Source of the DNA: Saprospiraceae bacterium
GTDB lineage: Bacteria > Bacteroidota > Bacteroidia > Chitinophagales > Saprospiraceae
NCBI GenBank assembly: GCA_019634045.1
Contig: JAHQWA010000183.1
Span: forward strand, 1 to 44,767
Length of the DNA: 44,767 bases
Reading direction: 5' to 3'
Shown in pieces: positions 23,220 through 31,203 of the stretch (its first letter is position 1; every line of letters starts with the position of its first letter). The position numbers and the translations under genes are program-made. The notes beneath the pieces were generated by a model. The model searched no databases. It was given only the letters and a program-made list of their open reading frames with translations, and was not told the origin of the DNA.

Positions 23220-24822
23220 ATGTGTGATTTTTCGGTTTAGCTTTTGGTGTTTTGTCTTTTAGTAAAAAGTTTGGAATGAACCGGGCAAAGCCATTCTCCC
23301 GTTTTGCTGCGATCTGGCTAGCTTGATGAGGAAAGGTGAGTATAAAGTTACTTCCTTTCCCTAGTTCACTCTTAACATCGATTTGCCCTTTGTGGGCGTC
23401 CATAATGGCTTTCACATAGCTCAAGCCAAGGCCAAAGCCCTTCACATCATGGAGATTGCCGGTATGGACTCGATAGAATTTGTCGAATATATGCTTTTTC
23501 GACTCCTTCGTCATACCCATACCCTTATCAGAAACGATTACCTGTACGCCATGGTTGACATCTCGGGTACTTACCGAAATTTCAGGACTATCCGGAGAAT
23601 ACTTATTGGCATTATCCAGGAGGTTGTTGATTACATTGGAAATATGCGTAACGTCCCCTTCGATTATGGGGCGAGTGGCTTTTAAAGAAGCGGTAGCAGT
23701 ACCATTTCTTTTTTCGACCTGTAGACCAATATTTTCAACTGCACGGGCAATAGTTTCGTGGAGATTGACTTGCGAAGCTTTCAGAGAGACCTCCTTTCGA
23801 TCTATCTGAGCCATTTGCAAAACTTTCTCCACCTGATTATTCATACGTTTATTTTCCTGTTTTATTATGTTGGCAAAGCGTTCAACCTTTTGTTGTTTGG
23901 CTGAAATCATGGGGCTGGTGATCGAATCTGCTGCTAGAGAGATCGTTGCAATTGGCGTTTTGAACTCATGTGTCATGTTGTTGATGAAGTCTGTTTTCAT
24001 CTCAGACAGCTTCTTTTGCTGAAAGATAACATTGACCGAATAGCCAAAACAAAACAAGATCAAAGCGCTAAACAAGAGCGTTCCGACCAGGTTGGGCAGC
24101 AGATCTCCCCAGACCAAGCTATTCTGCTTTGGGAAGTCTATATACAAAAGACCAGGAGAGGGCATCTCATTCCTGAAAAGATGTATGCTAAAGGGCGAGT
24201 TCTTCAACTGCGCAAAGCTTGGCTGATTTTCTTCAGGTACGACATAGTGATCATTGACGATGATAAAGGATCGGGTTTGATTACTATAAATACCATAATT
24301 ATACATTGTCTTCAGCCCTTCATCCTCTAATTCCCGCCGGATAATATCTTTCAACTTATTGAGGTTGATCCGATCCTCCAGGTTTTCGTTGGTATAAATA
24401 GATTGTACCTTGGTATACTTTTCGTTCTTTGGTCGGAAACAGTTCGGACATAGACTTGGGTCAATGATATCTCCTCTCTGGATTTTTCCTCTGAGAATTT
24501 CTATACTCTGATTGTTGTCTTTTGTGATCTTTCGTGAAATAGAAAGATCGAGCAGAGCATATTGGTTGTTGGTGGAAGGACTAACGTCGATCCGGTCAAA
24601 AAAGCTACCTACATATCCGTGGCCTAGATAATCGATTGTGGTAGCTTTCTCCTCGTGAATCAATCGATCTACCACGGAACTGATCGCAGAACGTACCTTG
24701 TTGTCAAACTTTTCTTGATTTACCTGGATAGCAGTACCAATCAAGCCAATCTGAAGCCAGACTACGCCAATTACCGCAGCTGCCATGATACCCACTATCA
24801 TCCATATTGCCTGCTTATTCAT
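23212..24822 (-). CDS. Two-component sensor histidine kinase (HisKA type) with exported sensor domain
   Basis: A 536-residue inner-membrane kinase. TM1 at 6-29 and TM2 at 243-266 frame an exported sensor region of about 210 residues that contains a CPNC pair (Cys125, Cys128). The cytoplasmic part has the phospho-acceptor His285 in NMTHEFKTPIAT, N-box INNLLDNANKY (about 398-408), G1 box DKGMGM (432-437), F box FDKFYR and G2 box GFGLGL (462-467). No HAMP domain is obvious between TM2 and the His domain. The response regulator gene follows with an 8-base overlap. RprX-like assignment is by architecture. A TAAATTTG element lies about 100 bases upstream. Confidence 0.93.
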   Translation of the reverse strand: MNKQAIWMIVGIMAAAVIGVVWLQIGLIGTAIQVNQEKFDNKVRSAISSVVDRLIHEEKATTIDYLGHGYVGSFFDRIDVSPSTNNQYALLDLSISRKITKDNNQSIEILRGKIQRGDIIDPSLCPNCFRPKNEKYTKVQSIYTNENLEDRINLNKLKDIIRRELEDEGLKTMYNYGIYSNQTRSFIIVNDHYVVPEENQPSFAQLKNSPFSIHLFRNEMPSPGLLYIDFPKQNSLVWGDLLPNLVGTLLFSALILFCFGYSVNVIFQQKKLSEMKTDFINNMTHEFKTPIATISLAADSITSPMISAKQQKVERFANIIKQENKRMNNQVEKVLQMAQIDRKEVSLKASQVNLHETIARAVENIGLQVEKRNGTATASLKATRPIIEGDVTHISNVINNLLDNANKYSPDSPEISVSTRDVNHGVQVIVSDKGMGMTKESKKHIFDKFYRVHTGNLHDVKGFGLGLSYVKAIMDAHKGQIDVKSELGKGSNFILTFPHQASQIAAKRENGFARFIPNFLLKDKTPKAKPKNHTYG

Positions 24823-25225
24823 GAAAGTTGAGTTATCCTGATGTTAGAAAAAGCGCCAAATCCAGGACGAAGTCCCTTTGGTTGAAGGATCTGAGCAATA
24901 AAAGAAACAAGCTATTTTGACAAATTTACCTATTCTGCCGACGCTAATGAGTCACTTTAACACACTTTTAACTCCACAGTATCAAGAAGCTAAAATTTTT
25001 CACATTCTCCGGGTGATAATCCTCAACGAGCTTTGCAAGCTAATTAAAAAAACAACAACTTACCGAAAAGCAAAGTCTAGCTAAGTAGTTTTTAATTCAG
25101 AAGTTATCAATTGTTAAATCCCGCATATCAAGACCTACCTCCCGATCATTAATTTAAACAGCAGCCTCAAAGAATTAGTTCTGTAGGAATATCGGCAATG
25201 AAAAATGATTAGTACTGCTTGCGCT
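24823..25225. other. Intergenic region upstream of the kinase gene
   Basis: 403 bases, AT-rich. Apart from the TAAATTTG element I see no gene, repeat or convincing terminator for the barrel gene that ends at 25226. Confidence 0.5.
24921..24928 (-). promoter_or_regulatory. Promoter -7 element for the kinase/regulator operon
   Basis: Reads TAAATTTG on the minus strand, an exact TAnnTTTG match. The expected leader is about 92 bases. No TTG at the -33 distance. Confidence 0.4.
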
Positions 25226-25900
25226 TTACAAGAGATAAACAAGCTGTGCTGTTAGGAAGAATGATCGCATGGAACGCGACACTCGATCTGGGAAAGATGC
25301 ACTATCATACAGTTTGTTGGTGGGAACGTAGAAGCGAAAACTACTTCCTATATGCCTATCGAAGAAATAAGAAAATCCAGCTACAAAACTGATGTCATTT
25401 TTGTTGAAACTTGTCCTTATTTCTTCGAAGCTTACTTCTTGTTCCACAAATTGCAAAAAAGGGGGGCGTTGAGATTTTACTACCTCAGAGTGCGTTAATC
25501 GTCCAAAGGAGACCCCAGTATGAATTTGTAAAGGAATAAATACGTCCAACTTTCTCTTCTTCCTTCTTTTTGTTGAAACGGGAGCCTCTTCTGTTTTAGG
25601 CACCTTGATATTGAGCAGGAAAACGGTTTCCACAAAGTTCAGGTCCAAATTGACAATGTCCGGTTTATTTTTGGAAGGCCGCGCCCCTCTTTGGCTGTAC
25701 ATAAGATCAATATTGAGTTCCAATAAGGGACTGAGATAAGCAACGGCCTTTGCTCCAGCCGTTATTCCTTTTTTGTGAAACCCAAATTGATAATCACCGT
25801 CAATTTGCGAGAAATTCACCCCCAGGACGGCCCCGGCGTTGAAGCGTTGAGCTACTAAGTGATTGGAAAACAGCAGGGCAAGGATAAGTAAATGTTTCAC
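25226..25900 (-). CDS. PorT-like outer-membrane beta-barrel protein
   Basis: A 224-residue exported protein: signal peptide MKHLLILALLFSNHLVA, then QRFNAGAVLGVNFSQIDGD, which is the family's typical first strand and loop, LLELNIDLMYSQRGARPSK (second strands), LQIHTGVSFGRLTH and a final strand RSFFLTAQLVYLL. The YSQRGA element is typical of PorT-family barrels. A Lys/Arg-rich stretch STKRRKKRKL (about residues 107-116) is unusual within a barrel and probably forms a loop. No partner gene; function unknown. Confidence 0.85.
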   Translation of the reverse strand: MKHLLILALLFSNHLVAQRFNAGAVLGVNFSQIDGDYQFGFHKKGITAGAKAVAYLSPLLELNIDLMYSQRGARPSKNKPDIVNLDLNFVETVFLLNIKVPKTEEAPVSTKRRKKRKLDVFIPLQIHTGVSFGRLTHSEVVKSQRPPFLQFVEQEVSFEEIRTSFNKNDISFVAGFSYFFDRHIGSSFRFYVPTNKLYDSASFPDRVSRSMRSFFLTAQLVYLL

Positions 25901-26072
25901 GTAAGCCTTTCATTTTGTGAGTTGTAGAAAAAAGCTATCCGGGTTCTAACAAGATAACTAATTTCTAAGCTTGATTGTCACAAATGAGAAAGGGTGTCTA
26001 GCGCTTGACAATTTGCGGTAGGTGAGGTTCAACGCCTGTATAGGGCTTTAGCGTGTTCAAAAGTTATCTACC

Positions 26073-26546
26073 CTAGTATTTCGTTAATTTGAATTGCCGG
26101 ATCGGTTTGGATTCATCCCTACTACAGAGAAGAATTTTGTAGCTACCCGAACGTAGATGGCGGCAGTCAATTTCAGTTGATTGCTGCAAGGGAAAATTTT
26201 CCAGGAATGCTCCTTTCTTGTTGGTTAAGAGTAAATGGTACTTTCCTATATCCTTTGATGTTAAATTAGCTTTTAACACCATTGGCTTCTTGCTTTGTGT
26301 AATGTTGAAACGGGTTACTGCTTCATCCCATCGGCCTAGCTCCTCCTCTTTTAGGCTGATTCCCGGTTGATACCCAACCGCTACGCTAGAAGCTAGTCGA
26401 CTATTCGAGCCATAATTGCTAGCATTCCTGACGCCTCCCTTGTGGGCTAAGGCATGATGCGGATGGAAAGCCTCTTGGAAGCTTTGACCAGGTAGCTCAA
26501 GCGCAAAAAATAGGCTGAGAAGTAGATATAGGTGTTGGCTTTTCAT
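26073..26546 (-). CDS. Small secreted protein with T9SS-tail-like C-terminal domain
   Basis: A 157-residue exported protein (signal peptide about 1-20). Residues about 20-70 are low in hydrophobics and His/Asn/Ser-rich. The last 65 residues read like a reduced type IX sorting domain: LTSKDIGKYHLLLTNKKGAF, then the CRHLRSGSYKILLCSRDE strand pair where the usual motif is LxxGxY, and a final RQFKLTKY. The PNP-type start of a standard tail is missing, so recognition by T9SS is uncertain. It may instead be a free beta-sandwich domain. Function unknown. Confidence 0.6.
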   Translation of the reverse strand: MKSQHLYLLLSLFFALELPGQSFQEAFHPHHALAHKGGVRNASNYGSNSRLASSVAVGYQPGISLKEEELGRWDEAVTRFNITQSKKPMVLKANLTSKDIGKYHLLLTNKKGAFLENFPLQQSTEIDCRHLRSGSYKILLCSRDESKPIRQFKLTKY

Positions 26547-26739
26547 CTTGTGGTATTCTTAGTTTGAAAAGATGAAACAGCGGGTGGATCAACTTAGAAA
26601 TTGTGAAACGGTCGGGTAGGGTAATTTCTTCCGCTTTGAATATAGCACTTATGTAGCCAAAAACTAAGCACTATCCCACGAAATAGATAAAAAGTAATTT
26701 GGTGAACATACCAGCGGCTGGAAATGAGGACACCCGAGA

Positions 26740-26784
26740 AAAAAATAAAGCCTTGCTATTTGCTAAAATTAGCTATAACAAGGC
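26740..26784 (-). terminator. Intrinsic terminator downstream of the small HTH-like reading frame
   Basis: On the minus strand GCCTTG (26784-26779) pairs with CAAGGC (26755-26750), with an inner GCTA/TAGC stem, followed by TTTATTTTTTT (26749-26739). It lies 15 bases after the stop of the 34-codon frame and cannot serve the 1170-residue gene, which has its own terminator upstream. Confidence 0.65.
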
Positions 26785-26798
26785 CCTCAAATGGTGTC

Positions 26799-26903
26799 TC
26801 AAAAGTCTCCTAAGCGTTTAGAGATGGTGTGCCACTTATCCAGTGGATCGCCTTTCTCTAGGCGCTTAGAAATTGATGTTGGATTAATTCCTTTTGATGA
26901 CAT
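26799..26903 (-). CDS. Possible 34-residue HTH-like peptide
   Basis: ATG at 26903 opens a 34-codon frame ending at TGA 26801-26799. The peptide contains KGINPTSISKRLEKGD and KWHTISKRLGDF, which resembles the second and third helices of an XRE-type helix-turn-helix (GI.PTSISK....GD....W..IS..L). An in-frame stop lies 18 bases before the ATG. It sits between two minus-strand terminators, so it would be an independent transcript; a TACCTTTA element (26910-26903) touches the start codon. Alternatives are a fragment of a lost regulator or a structured RNA, since CTAAGCG (26810-26816) and CGCTTAG (26863-26869) are complementary, although that pairing partly follows from the repeated SKRL codons. 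Confidence 0.35.
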   Translation of the reverse strand: MSSKGINPTSISKRLEKGDPLDKWHTISKRLGDF

Positions 26904-26955
26904 AAAGGTAGGGGGGATTTATAATAGGTTCCTCCACATCTTGATGTGGGGGGCA

Positions 26956-26991
26956 TAAAAAAAACTCCTCTGTAAGTGATACAGAGGAGTT
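26956..26991 (-). terminator. Intrinsic terminator of the HYR-like repeat protein gene
   Basis: On the minus strand AACTCCTCTGT (26991-26981) pairs perfectly with ACAGAGGAGTT (26973-26963), 11 bp with a 7-base loop, followed by eight or more T. It begins 27 bases after the stop. Confidence 0.87.
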
Positions 26992-27017
26992 CCTGCAAAT
27001 TGAATCTTAGAGGTTAA

Positions 27018-30000
27018 TTAACGCATAATTACCAGTTGTTTGGCCAAAATTGGGCTTCGTTCAATTTGCACACTTACGGTATAAATGCCGTTTACTAAAT
27101 CGGCTACAGGGAGTTGAACCCTTCCAGATGGAGGTCCTGGCCAGGATTGTTGAAAGACGATTTCCCCAAAAAGATTTTGAATACGAATTACCGTGAGACC
27201 TTCCGCTTCTGTTTCTAGGTCGATATAAGCATCTTCAGCGCTTGGATTGGGGAGCAAAGAGAAATGAGTTACTGCGCTTTCAGCATCATCCTCATACTCT
27301 CCGGGTGGGGTCGGAAGTACAACTCCTTCTCCCTCACATTCAATGTGGATGTATTCCATCACAATACAACCAATAGCATCTGTAATTTTAACGGCTAGGT
27401 TTAATGCCGATCCTCCAATAGAGTATTCGAGATTGGCTGTATTTTGACCAGAAGTGATTAGCGCGTCACCATCCACAATAGCCCAATGGTATGTATAAGG
27501 TGCAACTCCTCCGGTGACCTGTATACCTAGGGAATTACCGGTACTACCACAGTCCACAACATCTGGTCCTACGAAGGTTCCTGTAAGATCAGTTGTTAAA
27601 ACGGTAATGGTTTGATCTGCTTCACTCATATTGCCACAAGCATCTGTAGCTTTCCAGGTCCTTCTAATCTGTTCGATCGTAGGAGAAATGGTATGAAAAG
27701 ACTCTTTAAAGTCCACCGAAAAATCACTGCACCCATCGGCAATGACAATGTCAGAAGCAGAAGGAATAGGCGATTCACAATAGATAGTGGTGTCACCAGG
27801 GTTATAGGAGAAGATGGGAGGAAAATTGTCTACGGCATTAATAAAAATGATCAATTCACTCATATTGCCGCAGGGATCGGTGGCTTGCCAGGAATACTGG
27901 TATCTTTCTAGATAGCCATCCTCGGAACAAGAGCCTTCATCTACTAATTTCACGATCAACTGCAAATCTATATTCCCATCGCAATTATCTACTACGCTCA
28001 CAGCTTCAGTACCTAAATCAGGGAATAAATCTCCCTGAAAATCCACGCAGTTTTGCTCTATCGTCTGCCCGGATATTAAGTTATCCAATCGCGGATGTAC
28101 AAAGGTCAATTCTGGTGGGGTATTATCCATTTCTATAATTGTATGGACTTTCGAAGAGGTGTTTCCACAATGATCCGTGGCAGAATAGGTTCTTAGAATC
28201 GTTAAACCACAAGTGGTGACCAAAGTGTCCTGTACTATATTGGCTAAGAGCGTGTCGTTTAGGCAAGCATCTATTGCCATCACTTCCACAGGAGCGGGAG
28301 TTGGCAATCCACATGTATCCCTAGGGAAGTTGATAAACTCCGGCCCCATATTGTCGATGAGGTGGATGATTTGTTTAGCGGTAGTGGTGTTTCCGCATTG
28401 ATCCACTGCCGTCCAATCCCGAATTAAGGCCTCTTCCTCTCCTGTACATGAACCTTGGCTGAGGAAGGTGTCGACAAAACTCAGATCAATTGGGCCTCCA
28501 CAGTCGTCTGTGGCTTCTAGCATTGGAAGTTCCGTCCCACAAGATAGGGTCAACCGAGGGGGGAAATAGGCAAAGGTTGGAGGAGTTTGATCTACGATAG
28601 AGAGTAGGATAGAATAACGAGTGAAATTTCCACACTTATCTACTGCAGTTACAGAGAGTACAATCTTGTACAGGTAGTTATCCCTGGGGCAGTTACCTGC
28701 TATAATGAAGGTTGTTTCCCAGGTGACTTCCTGCACACCAACATTGTCCGTAACCTCAAAGTCATCTCGTGTGAAGATAGGAACACCCAAAGAGTCGCCA
28801 TTGCAATCAAATGGAACGATCGCTTCACCTCCAATTGGTACGTCCTCCAAACCCGGATAAACGATTCTTACCTCAGGAGGTACTCTATCCTCTATCGTAA
28901 TCTTTTGAATGCCGATATCAGCATTTCCACACTCATCAAATGCGGTCCATTTTCTTTCCACAAAAATAGTTCCGTCATCCCCCTGTTGCGGATCAGTTTC
29001 CTCGAAGATTACTTCTGCTTCACTGCAATTGTCTGTGGCGGTAACTTCAACTACAGGAGGTAGAATCGGAGCACAGAGATTAGCCGGTACATTTTGCAGA
29101 CTTGGTGCCGTGTTATCACCTACCAAGAAGTATAGAACTAGTTCCGTCGCATTTCCACATTCATCAGAAGCGACCCAAGTGGAGGTAGCCCGGGCAAAAT
29201 GTCCATCCTCATTGCAAGTAGGGAAATGCTCTAAGCGCAGATCATATTGAACATCTGAAAATACAGAACAATCATCATTAGCAAATATGGCATCCGCTCC
29301 ATAATACAGCTCATTCCAGGACTCACATTCCAGTTCCATGGTATCTCCAGATTCCAAGCCCCTCAAGGCTGGATCTTGGATAAATATTCTCGGAGGGGTA
29401 TTATCAATTACCTCGATTCTTTGTTGGGCAAAGGATTGATTGCCACAGCCGTCTGTTGCGGTCCAGGTTCTTACTATAATAGACTCCCCTGCGCAGTCAC
29501 CTGGCAACCGGTCTTGTTGAAAGTCGATTTCCACGGAAGAGCAGACATCAAATGCCCAAGCTTGTTCAGGTTCTGGAATATTCTGGCAGTCCGTAACTAA
29601 GTCCGGAGGTACAGAAGAAAATGTAGGCGGACGATTGTCTCTCACCTCAGTGAAAAACTGGAAGGTAGATGCATTCCCACATTCATCAGTAGCAATCCAG
29701 GTATGTCGCCATTTACTGAGGTAACCTGCGCTGTTGCAGTCCCCTACATTCATTTGTTCCTTTTCTAGCCTCACTTCCACGGCAGAGCAATTGTCGTAAG
29801 TGGTAACATCCGAAACACTGAAAGCATTGGGATCCCAATTGTCCACATTATCCATACAACTCACATGGATAAGTTCCCCATTATTGATCCCGCGAAGCGG
29901 AGAATTATTGCGTGCTGTGATCGTAGGAGGGGTATTGTCACCTGCTACGGTATAGGATCGACTTAGCGTGGAGCTATTCCCACAGTCATCGGTAGCTTGC

Positions 30001-30530
30001 CAAGTATAACTCACTGAGTATCCGTTGCAGTAGTCTACCACATGCGGGCTGGCATTTTCCGTAAATTCAACTTCCCCACAGGCATCCGATGCCCAAGCCG
30101 AGGGCAGAGGGTTGCTGCAACTGTAAGGAATATTGGTTGAAGGTGCGTGGATCTCGGGAGCATTATTGTCCTCAATAATAAAAGAGGCGGTTGTCCCAAT
30201 AGCGTCGCCACAGTTGTTGGTAGCGATAAAAGTGACCGTGTAAGTCTCTGCTCCACCACAGCCCTCGACATAGTTGGTTGGACCATAATCCCATTCCACC
30301 TCATCATCTACCTCACAATCATTAGTTACGAGACGGGCTCCACCAAAGTCCTCTAGCCAGTCCTCGAGGACGGGGAAATAATCTTCTATGCAATCGATGG
30401 TGAAATCTGATGCAGGAGAGATCGTAATTCCGGAAGGAAATGAACTGCTGTTGCTTTTGGCTGATAAAGCGATGGTAAACAGTGTAAGTTTAAGTCCAAG
30501 GGATATGATTATACAAGTTGCTTTCTTCAC
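27018..30530 (-). CDS. Large secreted protein with HYR-like repeats and T9SS type A C-terminal sorting domain
   Basis: An 1170-residue exported protein with a signal peptide (MKKATCIIISLGLKLTLFTI). About ten repeats of roughly 100 residues follow, each with the pattern 'TxxCxA..v.r.W.A.D.CGN.s...q.i.v.Dn.pP', for example WTATDGCGNQSFAQQ and EVIDNTPPRIF. This is the HYR/Ig-like beta-sandwich repeat common in Bacteroidota adhesins; cysteines are paired per repeat and probably form disulfides. After the last repeat is a PKD/SprB-like region (VTGGVAPYTYHWAI) and then a type A sorting tail: FSLLPNPSAEDAYIDLE, IRIQNLFGEIVFQQ, LVNGIYTVSVQ and a basic C-terminus. It should be exported by T9SS and attached or released at the surface. 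Adhesive role is inferred. Confidence 0.9.
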   Translation of the reverse strand: MKKATCIIISLGLKLTLFTIALSAKSNSSSFPSGITISPASDFTIDCIEDYFPVLEDWLEDFGGARLVTNDCEVDDEVEWDYGPTNYVEGCGGAETYTVTFIATNNCGDAIGTTASFIIEDNNAPEIHAPSTNIPYSCSNPLPSAWASDACGEVEFTENASPHVVDYCNGYSVSYTWQATDDCGNSSTLSRSYTVAGDNTPPTITARNNSPLRGINNGELIHVSCMDNVDNWDPNAFSVSDVTTYDNCSAVEVRLEKEQMNVGDCNSAGYLSKWRHTWIATDECGNASTFQFFTEVRDNRPPTFSSVPPDLVTDCQNIPEPEQAWAFDVCSSVEIDFQQDRLPGDCAGESIIVRTWTATDGCGNQSFAQQRIEVIDNTPPRIFIQDPALRGLESGDTMELECESWNELYYGADAIFANDDCSVFSDVQYDLRLEHFPTCNEDGHFARATSTWVASDECGNATELVLYFLVGDNTAPSLQNVPANLCAPILPPVVEVTATDNCSEAEVIFEETDPQQGDDGTIFVERKWTAFDECGNADIGIQKITIEDRVPPEVRIVYPGLEDVPIGGEAIVPFDCNGDSLGVPIFTRDDFEVTDNVGVQEVTWETTFIIAGNCPRDNYLYKIVLSVTAVDKCGNFTRYSILLSIVDQTPPTFAYFPPRLTLSCGTELPMLEATDDCGGPIDLSFVDTFLSQGSCTGEEEALIRDWTAVDQCGNTTTAKQIIHLIDNMGPEFINFPRDTCGLPTPAPVEVMAIDACLNDTLLANIVQDTLVTTCGLTILRTYSATDHCGNTSSKVHTIIEMDNTPPELTFVHPRLDNLISGQTIEQNCVDFQGDLFPDLGTEAVSVVDNCDGNIDLQLIVKLVDEGSCSEDGYLERYQYSWQATDPCGNMSELIIFINAVDNFPPIFSYNPGDTTIYCESPIPSASDIVIADGCSDFSVDFKESFHTISPTIEQIRRTWKATDACGNMSEADQTITVLTTDLTGTFVGPDVVDCGSTGNSLGIQVTGGVAPYTYHWAIVDGDALITSGQNTANLEYSIGGSALNLAVKITDAIGCIVMEYIHIECEGEGVVLPTPPGEYEDDAESAVTHFSLLPNPSAEDAYIDLETEAEGLTVIRIQNLFGEIVFQQSWPGPPSGRVQLPVADLVNGIYTVSVQIERSPILAKQLVIMR

Positions 30531-30830
30531 GACGTCGTTTGTTCATGTTTAGAAAAAAATACCATGCGAGTAGTTTTCTAAAGTGGTTTTGTTTTTACCA
30601 AAGTTGTCTTTCGAAGATGGTCGCAGTTTGTGTAGTTATTTAGGGGTATACACTATGAACATACTACTTCCTAGACTCACCAATGCTTGAGTCCGGTCGT
30701 ATGACCAGCAGTTGTGTTACCATTTCGGGGGAGGGGAAAACTGGGTTGCTTACAGGCCTAACCGATGGAGGCCGGATTATGCTAAGGTATTACTGGAGGT
30801 AAGGGGGAGTTGTTGATTGAAAATGCGAAA

Positions 30831-30838
30831 CAAATATA
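30831..30838 (-). promoter_or_regulatory. Promoter-like -7 element for the HYR-like repeat protein gene
   Basis: Reads TATATTTG on the minus strand, an exact TAnnTTTG match about 300 bases before the start codon, implying a long leader. Confidence 0.35.
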
Positions 30839-31136
30839 AAATTTTTTTTTTTGTTTTGCAGCCTCTTGTTTTTAAACGCTAAAATTTGAACAAAGGCTAA
30901 AAAATTGACCGAAATTTGACGCAGTTTTTTCCAGCTCGGAATTCAGAAGAAATGATAGGGATCTCGTCCTGATTTGGGGGTGTCACAAATTATTATTCTG
31001 TCTGAACCAGAATTTGGAAAACATTTATAATTAGCTATACCCGCTTTGGCAATTCTTTTCGAGCACCTATCATTACCCGCTCATAACTCCTTGAGGCTGA
31101 AAGCTTACCTCTTCTCCAAAAAAGTGAATTTGGTTT

Positions 31137-31166
31137 TTTGAAATACCTATAAATAACATACCTTTG
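31137..31166 (+). promoter_or_regulatory. Promoter of the atp operon
   Basis: TTTG at 31137-31140 and TACCTTTG at 31159-31166 are separated by 18 bases, a full Bacteroidota -33/-7 promoter. The transcript should start near 31172, about 32 bases before the atpB ATG. Confidence 0.62.
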
Positions 31167-31203
31167 CAGCGATTTTGAAAGACCGTTATAAACACTGTGC
31201 TGG

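Larger units (their letters stand above)
26547..26955. other. Intergenic region around the small HTH-like frame
   Basis: Besides the small frame and its terminator it holds a tight hairpin CCACATC/GATGTGG (26934-26940 with 26943-26949). The part next to the small secreted protein gene (26547-26739) shows no further feature. Confidence 0.45.
30531..31203. other. Divergent intergenic region between the repeat protein and the ATP synthase operon
   Basis: 673 bases without a gene. The left 300 bases would be the leader of the repeat protein gene; it contains short hairpins (GACTC/GAGTC near 30674-30693, GGTC/GACC near 30695-30706, GGCCT/AGGCC near 30751-30769) but no riboswitch I recognise. A T-rich run is at 30842-30853. 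The right end carries the strong atpB promoter. Confidence 0.5.

Noticed and set aside
26810..26869. tRNA-like fold with a 7-bp CTAAGCG/CGCTTAG closing stem.
   Set aside because: Only 60 bases, no T-loop or anticodon arm of proper size, and the complementarity is explained in part by the repeated Ser-Lys-Arg-Leu codons.
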